NCBI RefSeq assembly: GCF_030818485.1
Contig: NZ_JAUTAJ010000004.1
Location: forward strand, 2,699,501 to 2,763,500
From: Pseudoroseomonas cervicalis
Lineage (GTDB): Bacteria; Pseudomonadota; Alphaproteobacteria; Acetobacterales; Acetobacteraceae
DNA: 64,000 nucleotides
Reading direction: 5' to 3'
A program made the translations under genes and the position numbers. Within the stretch, counting starts at the first letter, position 1; every line of letters begins with the position of its first letter. A model generated the notes under the pieces. That model made no database searches, was not told where the DNA came from, and worked only from the letters and a program-made list of their open reading frames with translations. This document shows positions 35,745-44,618 of the stretch, piece by piece.

Positions 35745-36533
35745 ATGACATCAAGATGGATGGTGACTGGTGTGTCTTGGAAGGATTTAGAAAAGGTGGG
35801 ATGCAACAGTGCAACTGAGGCAGCAATTAGCAGCTTAGCGAACACCCTGCGCTTGTATGCTGAAGCTAACCTGCGTTTTGGTGAACTGATCTGGATCGAT
35901 CATGAGGAGGCCATCAATAATCTGGACCGCGCCTTCGAAGCGAAACTAGAGGCATTTCATACCCTATACGATGTTTCAAAGTCAATATTCCCCTATTTTG
36001 ATCACGGCGATACATCGCTACTGATTGCCGTACGCAACGCGATTCATCATCGCAATCATCCACTTTTCCGCAGCCTCTATTCGCGGATTTTCCTTGACGG
36101 GCCATCGCGCTGGCTTGGTGCTTCTTTTCTTCTAGCAGCGCATCCGACACTTCACGGGGCGTCCATTCGCATGAACCATTTCATCAAATTGGACGACCTC
36201 GACATGCGGCTTGATCCGAAGCTCGCATCTCCATATCTGGACAATTTTCTAAGCGCGGACAGAGCGGAGCAGAGATTTACGCTGATTGAGCGTCAGCTTG
36301 GACTTACAGCAATCCGCCGAATGGGCGCGATCGAGCGCTATCCCAAAGACCAAATTTACCTGGATATGGTCCCGATTTTCACCTCTGCCATATGCCGGGT
36401 TTTTAAAGCGATGAAGGCGGCTGACGTGGCATTCAAGGGATACGATGCACGCACCTATGAGAAGCTCTTTACCTCAGAGATCGTGGTTGACCTCAGCAGT
36501 CCTACGTTCACCTCGTCGCGGATTGGGGGCTAA
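35745..36533 (+). CDS. unknown protein with HEPN-like R-x4-H motif
   Basis: This 262-residue protein is not one I recognise. It is mostly alpha-helical by composition, with no signal peptide or membrane segment. The segment SLLIAVRNAIHHRNHPLF contains R97-N98-x3-H102, matching the R-x4-6-H motif of HEPN ribonucleases with the polar residue after Arg. Base composition is strongly AT-richer than neighbours, a sign of transfer. No antitoxin-like partner gene is beside it. The start is uncertain: ATG 35745 or 35760, with no good ribosome binding site. A defence or toxin role is only an inference. Confidence 0.6.
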   Translation: MTSRWMVTGVSWKDLEKVGCNSATEAAISSLANTLRLYAEANLRFGELIWIDHEEAINNLDRAFEAKLEAFHTLYDVSKSIFPYFDHGDTSLLIAVRNAIHHRNHPLFRSLYSRIFLDGPSRWLGASFLLAAHPTLHGASIRMNHFIKLDDLDMRLDPKLASPYLDNFLSADRAEQRFTLIERQLGLTAIRRMGAIERYPKDQIYLDMVPIFTSAICRVFKAMKAADVAFKGYDARTYEKLFTSEIVVDLSSPTFTSSRIGG

Positions 36534-36901
36534 TCATAGATCATCTAACAGGCTTTCGCTCGCCACCTTTCATTTACAAGACATTCGTCTGTGGCTGTCT
36601 CGCGGGGGCAGCCACAGATTCCTCCCCGCTATAACGCTGGCTTGGTTGAAGTCATTGCTGAGCTAAGGACCCTCTACGCAGAAAACCGTCGCATTATTGA
36701 AGACGTCTTGATATTATCGGTTGCCTTCAAATAAAAGGCACACTTCTCTTCCTGCACGTGCTTCGCCATATTAGCGCATCAGGTCTTGAGGCGCTTGCTG
36801 ACTTCTCAGTCCGAGCGGCAGCCCCACCCCATCAAGACATCTGTGTAGTGTATTTGTGCCTCTACTATCCAAGTGCGCCAGCTTAGGCGTCCGGCATGTC
36901 C
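36534..36901. other. right part of the AT-richer island
   Basis: About 370 AT-richer bases between the island gene and the moeA stop. It includes a perfect 10-base palindrome AAGACGTCTT near 36697-36706. No convincing gene, repeat pair or transposase remnant is visible. Confidence 0.45.
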
Positions 36902-38158
36902 CTAGAACAGCCCGGCGAAGGGCAGGATGGTGATGCGCTCGCCCGGCGCCACCCCGGTCGAATCCTCCGGCAGCTCGGCGAAGGCGTCGCTGCCGGTCAG
37001 CGAGGAGAGCAGCCCCGCCCCCTCCCGCGGATATTTGGCGGCCAGCGGCAGCCCGCCCTCCCCCGCCGGCGCCAGCCGCACCCGCACATATTCCCGCCGC
37101 CCCGCCTTCTTGCGATAGGCGAAGCCCGCCTCCGCCACGAAGCGCGGCAGCGGCGCCGGCGAGGCGCCGCAGAGCTGCAGCACCAGCGGCCGCGCCAGAT
37201 GCAGGAAGGTGACGAAGCTGGCCACCGGATTGCCCGGCAGCCCCAGCACCGGCGTGCCGCCAATGACGCCGAGCGCCGCCGGCCGCCCCGGCTTCAGCGC
37301 CAGCCGCCAGAACACCAGGCTGCCCGCCGCCTGGATGGCGGCGCGCACATGGTCCTCCTCCCCGGCCGAGACGCCGCCCGAACTCAGCAGCATGTCGTGC
37401 TCGGCCGCCGCCGCGCGCAGCGCCGCATCGGTGACACCGGCACGGTCGGGCAGGATGCCGAGATCCACCGCCTCCACCGGCAGGGCGCCCAGCAGCGCCA
37501 GCAGCGAGAAGCGGTTGCTGTCATAGGTCTGCGCCGGCCCGAGCTTCGTGCCCGGCGCCGCCAGCTCATCCCCCGTGCTGAACACGCCGATGCGCGGCCG
37601 CCGCCGCACACTCAGCGCGGCCTGGCCCAGGGCGGCGGCCAGGCCGATGGCCGGCGCGTCCAGCACCCGCCCCGCCGGCAGGGCCAGCGCGCCCTCCGCC
37701 ACATCCTCCCCCGCCGGGCGGCAATTGGCGCCATGCTTCAGGCCGGGGGGGAGCAGCAGGACAGCATCATCCAGCCGCGCATCCTCCTGCATCATCACCG
37801 TATCCGCACCGGGCGGCATCGGCGCGCCGGTCAGGATGCGGCAGGCGGTGCCGGGGGGCAGCGGCGCGGACGCCGCCTGGCCGGCCGCCAGCCGGAAGGC
37901 CAGGCGCAGCCTTGTCTCGCCGGCCGGGTCGAGATCGGCATGGCGGAAGGCATAGCCATCCACCGCGCTGTTGAAGAAGGGCGGCAGGGGCTGCGGGGCG
38001 CGCAGATCCTCGGCCAGGATGCGGCCGCGCGCGGCGGCGAGCGCCACCCTCTCCGACCCCGGCAGGGGCGGCACCCGCTCGGCGATCAGCGCCGCCGCGG
38101 CCTCCACCGAGAGCAGCGCGCCGCCAAAGGCGAAGCAATCATCGCTCAGCTGGGCCAT
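36902..38158 (-). CDS. moeA: molybdopterin molybdotransferase MoeA
   Basis: MoeA inserts molybdate into adenylated molybdopterin, giving active molybdenum cofactor. The 418-residue protein shows FFNSAVDGYAFRHADL near the N-terminus, RILTGAPMPPGADTVMMQED, the MoCF-biosynthesis core VFSTGDEL..., SSGGVSAGEEDHV and GLPGNPVASFVTF. It overlaps the end of mobB by 13 bases and lies downstream of the formate dehydrogenase operon, whose enzyme needs this cofactor. Confidence 0.94.
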   Translation of the reverse strand: MAQLSDDCFAFGGALLSVEAAAALIAERVPPLPGSERVALAAARGRILAEDLRAPQPLPPFFNSAVDGYAFRHADLDPAGETRLRLAFRLAAGQAASAPLPPGTACRILTGAPMPPGADTVMMQEDARLDDAVLLLPPGLKHGANCRPAGEDVAEGALALPAGRVLDAPAIGLAAALGQAALSVRRRPRIGVFSTGDELAAPGTKLGPAQTYDSNRFSLLALLGALPVEAVDLGILPDRAGVTDAALRAAAAEHDMLLSSGGVSAGEEDHVRAAIQAAGSLVFWRLALKPGRPAALGVIGGTPVLGLPGNPVASFVTFLHLARPLVLQLCGASPAPLPRFVAEAGFAYRKKAGRREYVRVRLAPAGEGGLPLAAKYPREGAGLLSSLTGSDAFAELPEDSTGVAPGERITILPFAGLF

Positions 38159-38646
38159 GGCGCCGCATGCTCCAGCACCAGGGCGCCGATGCCCGGGATG
38201 TCGTCGAGGCCGGCCCGCGGCAATCCGCCGGGCGGCGGCGCATCGGCGGCCACGGCGCGGATCGCCGCATCCTCCGGATGCAGCCAGGGCTTGCCATTGG
38301 CGGCGCGGAACACCTCCAGCTTCGGATGCGTGTCGCGCTTGAAGCCCTCGACGATCACCAGATCGACGGGGGAGAGATGGGTCAGCAAGTCCGACAGCGT
38401 CGGTTCGGGGGCGCCGCGCAGCTCGGTCATCAGCGCCCAGCGATTCGCCGAGGACACCAGCACCTGATGCGCGCCCGCCTGCCGGTGCGCATGGCTGTCC
38501 TTGCCGGGCTGGTCCACATCGAAGCGATGATGCGCGTGCTTCAGGGTGGAGACGCGCAAACCCTGCGCAATCAGCCAGGGCAGCAGGCGGGTCAGCAGGG
38601 TTGTCTTGCCGGCACCGCTCCAGCCGGCCAATCCGATCACGCGCAT
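38146..38646 (-). CDS. mobB: molybdopterin-guanine dinucleotide biosynthesis protein MobB
   Basis: MobB is a small GTP-binding helper in molybdopterin guanine dinucleotide formation. The 166-residue protein has the P-loop GWSGAGKTTLL (residues 8-18), LKHAHHRFDVDQPGKDSHAHRQAGA and the VDLVIVEGFK switch region. The MGD form of the cofactor is what bacterial formate dehydrogenases use, which explains its position beside fdh genes. A strong terminator separates it from fdhC. Confidence 0.92.
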   Translation of the reverse strand: MRVIGLAGWSGAGKTTLLTRLLPWLIAQGLRVSTLKHAHHRFDVDQPGKDSHAHRQAGAHQVLVSSANRWALMTELRGAPEPTLSDLLTHLSPVDLVIVEGFKRDTHPKLEVFRAANGKPWLHPEDAAIRAVAADAPPPGGLPRAGLDDIPGIGALVLEHAAPWPS

Positions 38647-38673
38647 CGGGGCACCTTATCGGGCGGAGGCGAT

Positions 38674-38704
38674 AAAAAAAGGCCGGGGGAATGAATTCCC
38701 CCGG
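38674..38704 (-). terminator. terminator of the formate dehydrogenase operon
   Basis: On the minus strand an almost perfect palindrome (38683-38704, arms CCGGGGGAAT/ATTCCCCCGG) is followed by a run of seven T (38680-38674), a typical intrinsic terminator about 50 bases after the fdhC stop. A related core, GGGGAATGAATTCCCC on the minus strand, recurs at 47065-47080. Confidence 0.88.
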
Positions 38705-38752
38705 ACCCCCATCTTTTTTCCATCAGGCCGGCCGCCGCTGGCGGCCGGCAAC

Positions 38753-39985
38753 TCAGTCGGCGCCGGCGGGGCTGGTGCCGGGCGGATGCGCCAGGCGGTG
38801 CGCCTTCTCCAGCTCCTGGTCGACCCACAGGCCATGATGCTCGCGCGCCCAGTTGTAGTCGACCTGGCCGCTGCCCATCGCGTCGAAGGCGCCCTCCATG
38901 CCGATGGTGCCGATATAGATATGCGCCAGCATGGCGGCGACCATCACCAGCGCCAGCGCGCCATGCACCATGTGGCTGAGCTGCTGCCCGGCAATGTCGG
39001 TGACGGTGAAGGGGAAGACCAGCACATAGCCGCTGGCCGCGACCAGGCCGCCGCCCAGCACGGTCAGCCAGAACACGCCCTTCTGCCCGGCATTGAAGCG
39101 GCCCGCCTGCGGGTGCTTGTTGCCGATCAGCCCGCCGCCCTGCAGCACCCATTGCAGGTCCAGCCGGTTCGGGATGTTGTCCTTCGCCCAGAACAGCAGC
39201 AGCAGCACCAGGCCCAGCGTGAAGGGGAAGGCCAGGAAGTTGTGCGCCACCTTGCCCCACATCGACACGGCGGTGAACGCCTCCGGCCCGATCAGCGGCA
39301 GCAGCAGGTGCCGGCCGAAGGTCAGGTTCAGCCCGGACAGGCCCAGCACGATGAAGGTGCTGGCGGTCATCCAATGCGCCATGCGCTCGACGAAGGTGAA
39401 GCGCAGCATGGTGCGGCCGGACCAGCCATGCTGCAGCCGCATCTTGCCGCGCACCAGGTAGAACAGCGCCAGCACCGCCACCATGCCGAGGATGGCGACG
39501 GCGCCGATCCAGGCCAGGGTGCGGTTGTGGAAGTCGCGCCAGGCCCGGCCCTCGGGCTGGATCAGGTTGGCGGCCTTGGTGTCGGGAATGCTGACGCGGC
39601 CGGTGATGCGGCCGCCGGTCAGCGCCCGCTGCAGCTCCATCTCCTCGGCCGAGAGCTGGTTGCGGTCACCGAAGGGGGTCGGCGCCGGGATCGGCTGCAC
39701 CGGGGCCGGCGCGGCGCTGGGCTGCGGCGCGGCCGGGCTGCCGGTGGGCGTGCCGGGCTCGGTGCTGTTCGGCATGGCGCGCTGCCGGTTCTCCCCGGCA
39801 TTCTGCGTCTCCGGCACCGGGGCCTGCACCTCGGGCGCGCCGCGCGCCGGGCCGGCGCCATTGGCCTGGCCCTGCTGGCCCGGCGCCTCGGGCGTGGCCT
39901 GCTGCGCCGGGCTCTGCGCGAAAGCCCCAATCGGTGCCCCCAGCAGCGGCAGCGCCGCGGCGGCGGCGAACAGGATGGACCGCAT
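38753..39985 (-). CDS. fdhC: formate dehydrogenase cytochrome b (gamma) subunit
   Basis: This 410-residue membrane subunit anchors the formate dehydrogenase and passes electrons through two hemes b to the quinone pool. After a signal-like N-terminus (LFAAAAALPLLGAPIGAFAQ) comes a long Pro/Gln/Ala-rich linker (about 22-110), then four helices with the histidine-containing FVERMAHWMTASTFIVLGLS, KVAHNFLAFPFTLG and LSHMVHGALALVMVAAMLAHIY. The N-terminal extension is usual for this subtype. It is the last gene of the operon. Confidence 0.9.
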   Translation of the reverse strand: MRSILFAAAAALPLLGAPIGAFAQSPAQQATPEAPGQQGQANGAGPARGAPEVQAPVPETQNAGENRQRAMPNSTEPGTPTGSPAAPQPSAAPAPVQPIPAPTPFGDRNQLSAEEMELQRALTGGRITGRVSIPDTKAANLIQPEGRAWRDFHNRTLAWIGAVAILGMVAVLALFYLVRGKMRLQHGWSGRTMLRFTFVERMAHWMTASTFIVLGLSGLNLTFGRHLLLPLIGPEAFTAVSMWGKVAHNFLAFPFTLGLVLLLLFWAKDNIPNRLDLQWVLQGGGLIGNKHPQAGRFNAGQKGVFWLTVLGGGLVAASGYVLVFPFTVTDIAGQQLSHMVHGALALVMVAAMLAHIYIGTIGMEGAFDAMGSGQVDYNWAREHHGLWVDQELEKAHRLAHPPGTSPAGAD

Positions 39986-39987
39986 GC

Positions 39988-40584
39988 TCACGCCTCCACC
40001 GTCTCGCGATAGGCGGTGCGCCAGCCCCAGGCGCCCGAGCCATAGCCGCGCTTCTGCACCCGCTCCCGGTAGATGCTGGCGATGATGTCGCCATCGCCGG
40101 CCAGCAGCGCCTTGGTCGAGCACATCTCGGCGCAGAGCGGCAGCTTGCCCTCGGCGATGCGGTTGGCGCCGTATTGCGCGTATTCCGCCGCCGTGTTGTC
40201 GGCCTGCGGGCCGCCGGCGCAGTAGGTGCACTTGTCCATCTTGCCGCGCCCGCCGAAATTGCCGACGCGCGGATATTGCGGCGCGCCGAAGGGGCAGGCG
40301 TAGAAGCAGTAGCCGCAGCCGATGCACAGATCCTTGTCGTGCAGCACGATGGCATCCGCCGTCGTGTAGAAGCACGAGACCGGGCAGACCGCGGCGCAGG
40401 GCGCGTCGGTGCAGTGCATGCAGGCCATGGAGATCGAGCGCTCCCCCGGCTTGCCGTCATTGATGGTGACGACGCGCCGGCGGTTGATGCCCCAGGGCAC
40501 CTCATGCTCGTTCTTGCAGGCGGTGACGCAGGCGTTGCACTCGATGCAACGGTCGCTGTCACAGAGGAACTTCATACGGGCCAT
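39988..40584 (-). CDS. fdhB: formate dehydrogenase iron-sulfur (beta) subunit
   Basis: The 198-residue protein carries four [4Fe-4S] ligand sets: CIECNACVTACKNEH (about 13-27), CMHCTDAPCAAVCP (about 55-68), CIGCGYCFYACPFG (about 87-100) and CTYCAGG with CAEMC later. It transfers electrons from the catalytic subunit to cytochrome b. It follows fdhA by 19 bases and precedes fdhC by 2, so the three are one transcription unit. Confidence 0.93.
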   Translation of the reverse strand: MARMKFLCDSDRCIECNACVTACKNEHEVPWGINRRRVVTINDGKPGERSISMACMHCTDAPCAAVCPVSCFYTTADAIVLHDKDLCIGCGYCFYACPFGAPQYPRVGNFGGRGKMDKCTYCAGGPQADNTAAEYAQYGANRIAEGKLPLCAEMCSTKALLAGDGDIIASIYRERVQKRGYGSGAWGWRTAYRETVEA

Positions 40585-40603
40585 TGGTCTGGTTCCTCCC
40601 TGC

Positions 40604-43498
40604 TCAGGCCGCGCGGATCTGGCACAGCGTGACCTTGGTTTCCTGCATGAAGGTCACCGGGTCATAGCCGTAGGTGGTCAGCGTGTTGACGCTCTCGCCC
40701 AGCACGATCGGGTCGGTGCCGGCGGGATAATGCTTGCGGCGATCCTCGCCCATGTACCAGCCGCCGAAATGGAACGGCATGAAGGCGACGCCGCGGCCGA
40801 CACGGTCGGTCACCAGCGCCTTCATGCGCGCCTTGGCGGAGTTCTCCGGCCCGTCCACCCAGACATACTGGCCGTCCTTGATGCCGCGATCGGCCGCGTC
40901 CGCCGTGTTGATCTCGACGAACATGTCCTGCTGCAGCTCGGCCAGCCAGCGGTTGGAGCGCGTCTCCTCGCCGCCGCCCTCATACTCGACCAGGCGGCCG
41001 GAGGTCAGCACGATCGGGAAGTCGCGCGCGACGGTGTTGCTGCGCGCCTGCACGCTCTTGCCCAGATGCGGCAGGCGGAAGCCGCGCCGGTCGTCCAGCG
41101 TCGGGTACTGCGCCAGCAGGTCGGTGCGCGGGGTGTAGATCGGCTCGCGATGCACCGGCACCGGGTCGGGCAGGTTCCAGGCATTCGCCCGCGCCTTGCC
41201 GTTCCCATAGGGGATGCAGCCATGGTTCAGCGCCACGCGGATGATGCCGAAGGAGAGGTCGGTCGCCCAGCTCACCCGGTCGACATTCTCGCCGCCGACG
41301 CGGGCGATGATCTCCTTCTCGCGGTCGGTCAGCTCGTCATACCAGCCGAGCCGCTTCAGCACCGCGACGGTGAATTCCGGATAGCCGTCCTGGATCTCGG
41401 AATCCTTGGAGTAGCTGCCCTCGGCCAGCAGGGTCTTGCCCTCGCGCTCCACGCCCCAGCGGGCGCGGAAGGTGCCGCCGCCTTCCTTCACATGCAGGTT
41501 GGTGTTGTAGAGGATATGCGTGCCCGGATGCTTCATCTCCGGCGTGCCCCAGCAGGGCCAGGGCAGGCCGTAATACTCGCCGGCGACCGGGGTGCCGGGC
41601 TTGCCGCGCAGCGTCACCAGGTCGAAATCCGCCTGGTGCTGCATGTGCAGCTTCAGCCGCTCCGGCGACTGGCCGGAATAGCCGGTGGAGATGGCGCCGC
41701 GATTGAATTCGCGGGTGATGCTCTCGGCGACCGGCGTCTTGCCGCGCACCTCGATCGTCTTGAACATCTCCTGCGCGAAGCCGAGCTTCTCCGCCAGGCG
41801 GTACATCAGCTCGTAATCGTTCTTCGATTCGAAGATCGGGTTGACGACCTGCTCGCCCCACTGGATGGAGCGGTTCGAGGCCGAGCGGCTGCCCGTCGCC
41901 TCGAACTGCGTGCACATCGGCAGCAGATAGGTGTTGTCGCGGCGGTTCGACATGCTGGCGAAGCTGGTCGGGTGCGGGTCGGCCACCACCAGCAGGTCCA
42001 GCTTCTCGAGGCCCTTCACCGCCTCCGGCATGCGGGTGACGGTGTTGCCGCCATGGCCCACCACCACCATCGCCTTCAGCGTGTCGGGCTGCTGCACCTG
42101 GTCCTTGGGCAGCAGCACGGCGTCGAACCAGCGCGTGGTCGGGATGCCCGGCGTCTCCATCAGCGCCTTGCTGGCGAAGCGGCCCATCATCCAGTTGTAG
42201 TCGACATCCCAGACCCGGCACCAATGGCGCCAGGCCGCCTCGTCCAGCCCGTAATAGGCCGGCAGGGTGGTGACATCGAGGCCGAAATCGGTCGCGCCCT
42301 GCACGTTGCAATGGCCGCGGAAGATGTTGGCGCCGGTGCCCGGCTTGCCGACATTGCCGGTGGCCAGCAGCAGGATTGAATAGGCGCGCACATTGGCGGT
42401 GCCGACCGTCTTCTGCGTCGCGCCCATGCACCAGATCAGCGTCGAGGGCTTCTGGGTGGCGAAGATCTGCGCCACCTTCTTCAGCTGCTCGCCCGGCACG
42501 CCGGTGACGCGCTCGACCTCGGCCGGGTTCCACTTGGCGACCTCGCGGCGGACATCATCCATGCCGTAGACGCGCTGGTTGATGAACTCCTTGTCCTCCC
42601 AGCCATTCTCGAAGATGTGCCAGAGCAGACCCCAGATGATGGGGATGTCGGTGCCCGGGCGGATGCGCACATATTCGGTGGCGTGGGCGGCGGTGCGGGT
42701 GAAGCGCGGATCGATGACGATCAGGTTCGCGCGGTTGATCTCCTTGCCCGACAGCACATGCTGCAGCGAGACCGGATGCGCCTCCGCCGGGTTGCCGCCC
42801 ATGATGATCATGGAGCGGGCATTGCGGATGTCGTTGTAGCTGTTGGTCTGCGCGCCATAGCCCCAGGTGTTGGCGACACCCGCGACGGTGGTCGAGTGGC
42901 AGATGCGCGCCTGATGGTCCACCGTGTTGGTGCCCCAGAAGGCGGCGAACTTGCGGAACAGATAGGCGCCCTCGTTCGAGAATTTGGCGCTGCCCAGCCA
43001 GAACACCGAATCGGGGCCGGATTTCTGGCGGATATCGAGCAGCTTGTCGCCGATCTCGCTGATCGCCTGCTCCCAGGACAGGCGCTGCCACTGCCCGTTG
43101 ACCATCTTCAGCGGGTATTTCAGGCGGCGGTCGCCATGCACCAGCTCGCGCACGCTGGCGCCCTTGGCGCAATGCGTGCCGCGGTTGATCGGGCTGTCCC
43201 AGGACGGCTCCTGGCCGACCCAGACGCCGTTCTGCACCTCGGCGGTGACGGTGCAGCCGACCGAGCAATGGGTGCAGATGTTCTTGATGCGCTGGATGGG
43301 CTGGCTGAAATCGGTGGGGCCGGCGGCGGCCGGGCGCGCCGCGGTCAGGCCAAGCCCGCCCATCGCGGCCAGGCCGGCGCCCGAGAGGCCCGCCTGGCGC
43401 AGGAAGGCGCGGCGGTCCAGCCCGCCGGAGGAGAGACCCTGATAGGCGGAGGACAGCCGCTGGCGGGCGGCCTTCCCGTCGCTGCGCTTGATCAGCAT
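40604..43498 (-). CDS. fdhA: formate dehydrogenase molybdopterin (alpha) subunit
   Basis: This 964-residue subunit oxidises formate to CO2 at a Mo- or W-bis-MGD centre. A Tat signal (DRRAFLRQAGLSGAGLAAMG, about 28-47) shows export to the periplasm. The [4Fe-4S] ligands are Cys75, Cys78, Cys82 and Cys110. The metal ligand is Cys200 in DHQARICHSTTV, so this is a cysteine enzyme, not a selenoprotein. The length and the missing N-terminal NAD-linked domains place it with membrane-bound, quinone-reducing formate dehydrogenases. Confidence 0.95.
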   Translation of the reverse strand: MLIKRSDGKAARQRLSSAYQGLSSGGLDRRAFLRQAGLSGAGLAAMGGLGLTAARPAAAGPTDFSQPIQRIKNICTHCSVGCTVTAEVQNGVWVGQEPSWDSPINRGTHCAKGASVRELVHGDRRLKYPLKMVNGQWQRLSWEQAISEIGDKLLDIRQKSGPDSVFWLGSAKFSNEGAYLFRKFAAFWGTNTVDHQARICHSTTVAGVANTWGYGAQTNSYNDIRNARSMIIMGGNPAEAHPVSLQHVLSGKEINRANLIVIDPRFTRTAAHATEYVRIRPGTDIPIIWGLLWHIFENGWEDKEFINQRVYGMDDVRREVAKWNPAEVERVTGVPGEQLKKVAQIFATQKPSTLIWCMGATQKTVGTANVRAYSILLLATGNVGKPGTGANIFRGHCNVQGATDFGLDVTTLPAYYGLDEAAWRHWCRVWDVDYNWMMGRFASKALMETPGIPTTRWFDAVLLPKDQVQQPDTLKAMVVVGHGGNTVTRMPEAVKGLEKLDLLVVADPHPTSFASMSNRRDNTYLLPMCTQFEATGSRSASNRSIQWGEQVVNPIFESKNDYELMYRLAEKLGFAQEMFKTIEVRGKTPVAESITREFNRGAISTGYSGQSPERLKLHMQHQADFDLVTLRGKPGTPVAGEYYGLPWPCWGTPEMKHPGTHILYNTNLHVKEGGGTFRARWGVEREGKTLLAEGSYSKDSEIQDGYPEFTVAVLKRLGWYDELTDREKEIIARVGGENVDRVSWATDLSFGIIRVALNHGCIPYGNGKARANAWNLPDPVPVHREPIYTPRTDLLAQYPTLDDRRGFRLPHLGKSVQARSNTVARDFPIVLTSGRLVEYEGGGEETRSNRWLAELQQDMFVEINTADAADRGIKDGQYVWVDGPENSAKARMKALVTDRVGRGVAFMPFHFGGWYMGEDRRKHYPAGTDPIVLGESVNTLTTYGYDPVTFMQETKVTLCQIRAA

Positions 43499-43523
43499 GG
43501 GGCGTTCCTTCCCTGGCGGCGTG

Positions 43524-43751
43524 TCAGTAGCGGTTGGTGCGGTAGAAGGCCTTGACGTGGTCGGTCTCGCGATAGCGCGCCGCCACCTTCTCGGCCTCGG
43601 TCTCCTTGCGCGGCCGCGGCTGCCCGGCCCCCTGGGCCGCGTTCTGGGCCACCGCCGGCGCGGCGGCCGCCGCGGCGGCGCCGCCCGCCAGGCCCAGCGC
43701 CTTCAGGAAGCCGCGCCGCTCCGACACCTTGCCATCATCCCGGTTGCTCAT
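43524..43751 (-). CDS. formate dehydrogenase region Tat-target small protein
   Basis: This 75-residue protein begins with a Tat-like signal ([26 protein letters not shown]) and has a short charged mature part ending VKAFYRTNRY. It matches the small Tat-target family known from formate dehydrogenase operons and lies 25 bases upstream of fdhA. Its role is not established; it may be a small bound subunit. Confidence 0.85.
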   Translation of the reverse strand: MSNRDDGKVSERRGFLKALGLAGGAAAAAAAPAVAQNAAQGAGQPRPRKETEAEKVAARYRETDHVKAFYRTNRY

Positions 43752-43854
43752 CGCCGCGTCCTTCTTCCTTGTTCTTTCAGCCAGTCATCATTGGAAATCG
43801 GTCTTCGCCGGACATCCCGCGCCACCCCGCCGCCCGGCGCGGCGGGAGGGCGCC

Positions 43855-44460
43855 TCAGGCCGGCAGCCCGGCCGCCACCGCCTCGACCTCGACGGCGGCA
43901 CGGCCCAGCGCGCCCACGGCGCGGTAGAACTGCGCCGCCTGCGCCGCCTCCAGATCGGCAAAGCAGCGCCCCGCCCAGGGCTGCATGTGGCGGGCGAAGA
44001 AGGGCGCGGCCTCTTCCGGCGCCGCCGGGAAGACACCGGCGATCAGCCCGGCCATGGTCTCGCAGAGGAAGCCCAGATGGTCCTCGGGCTCGGCGACACC
44101 CGGCGCGCGCTCGACGCCGAGCCGGCCCAGCGCGTCGCGCAGCTCGGCCAGCGGCCGCTCATGCAGGAAGCCGGTCAGGTAGTAGGAGGCGAAGGGCAGC
44201 AGCTCGCCGCGGCCGACGCCGATGAAGAGGTCGTGGTATTCGCGCTCCACCGCCTCCAGCCGCGCCTCGCGCGCCGCCTGGCTCAGCCCGGCATAGGCGC
44301 GGCCGAGCAGCGTGTCCGTCTGGCCCTGCAGCCCGCGCAGATTGGCCAGCAAGGCCCCGTCCGGCGGCGCCACCAGCAGCCGCCCCAGCAGGGCGAAGAG
44401 GCGGGCGCGCTCCAGCTCCAGAAGGTCAAGCTCGGGGGCCGGCGGAACCGGATTGGCCAT
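43855..44460 (-). CDS. TorD/DmsD family molecular chaperone
   Basis: The 201-residue all-helical protein is a cofactor-insertion chaperone of the TorD type, with REYHDLFIGVGRGELLPFASYYLTG-like segment, EPEDHLGFLCETMAGLI and FFARHMQPWAGRCFADLE. Such chaperones bind the Tat signal and apo-form of molybdoenzymes until cofactor is loaded, and here the client is surely FdhA. It is the first gene of the structural part of the operon and has its own upstream intergenic region of about 160 bases. Confidence 0.87.
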   Translation of the reverse strand: MANPVPPAPELDLLELERARLFALLGRLLVAPPDGALLANLRGLQGQTDTLLGRAYAGLSQAAREARLEAVEREYHDLFIGVGRGELLPFASYYLTGFLHERPLAELRDALGRLGVERAPGVAEPEDHLGFLCETMAGLIAGVFPAAPEEAAPFFARHMQPWAGRCFADLEAAQAAQFYRAVGALGRAAVEVEAVAAGLPA

Positions 44461-44618
44461 GCTGTGTTGCGTCCCTGCCCGGTTACGGGTCCAGCGTTTT
44501 GGGGGCGTCTGAACACCCCTGCCGGCAGAGGTGCCCTAATACTGCATTCTGCCCCAATCGCCCTGTTGTGAGCAAGCATCCGGTGGCAGATCCTGGTAAT
44601 TGCGAAGTATTCGCATTT

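Noticed and set aside
40604..43498. Selenocysteine formate dehydrogenase
   Set aside because: The metal-ligand position has a normal cysteine codon (Cys200), there is no in-frame TGA and no SECIS-like hairpin follows it.
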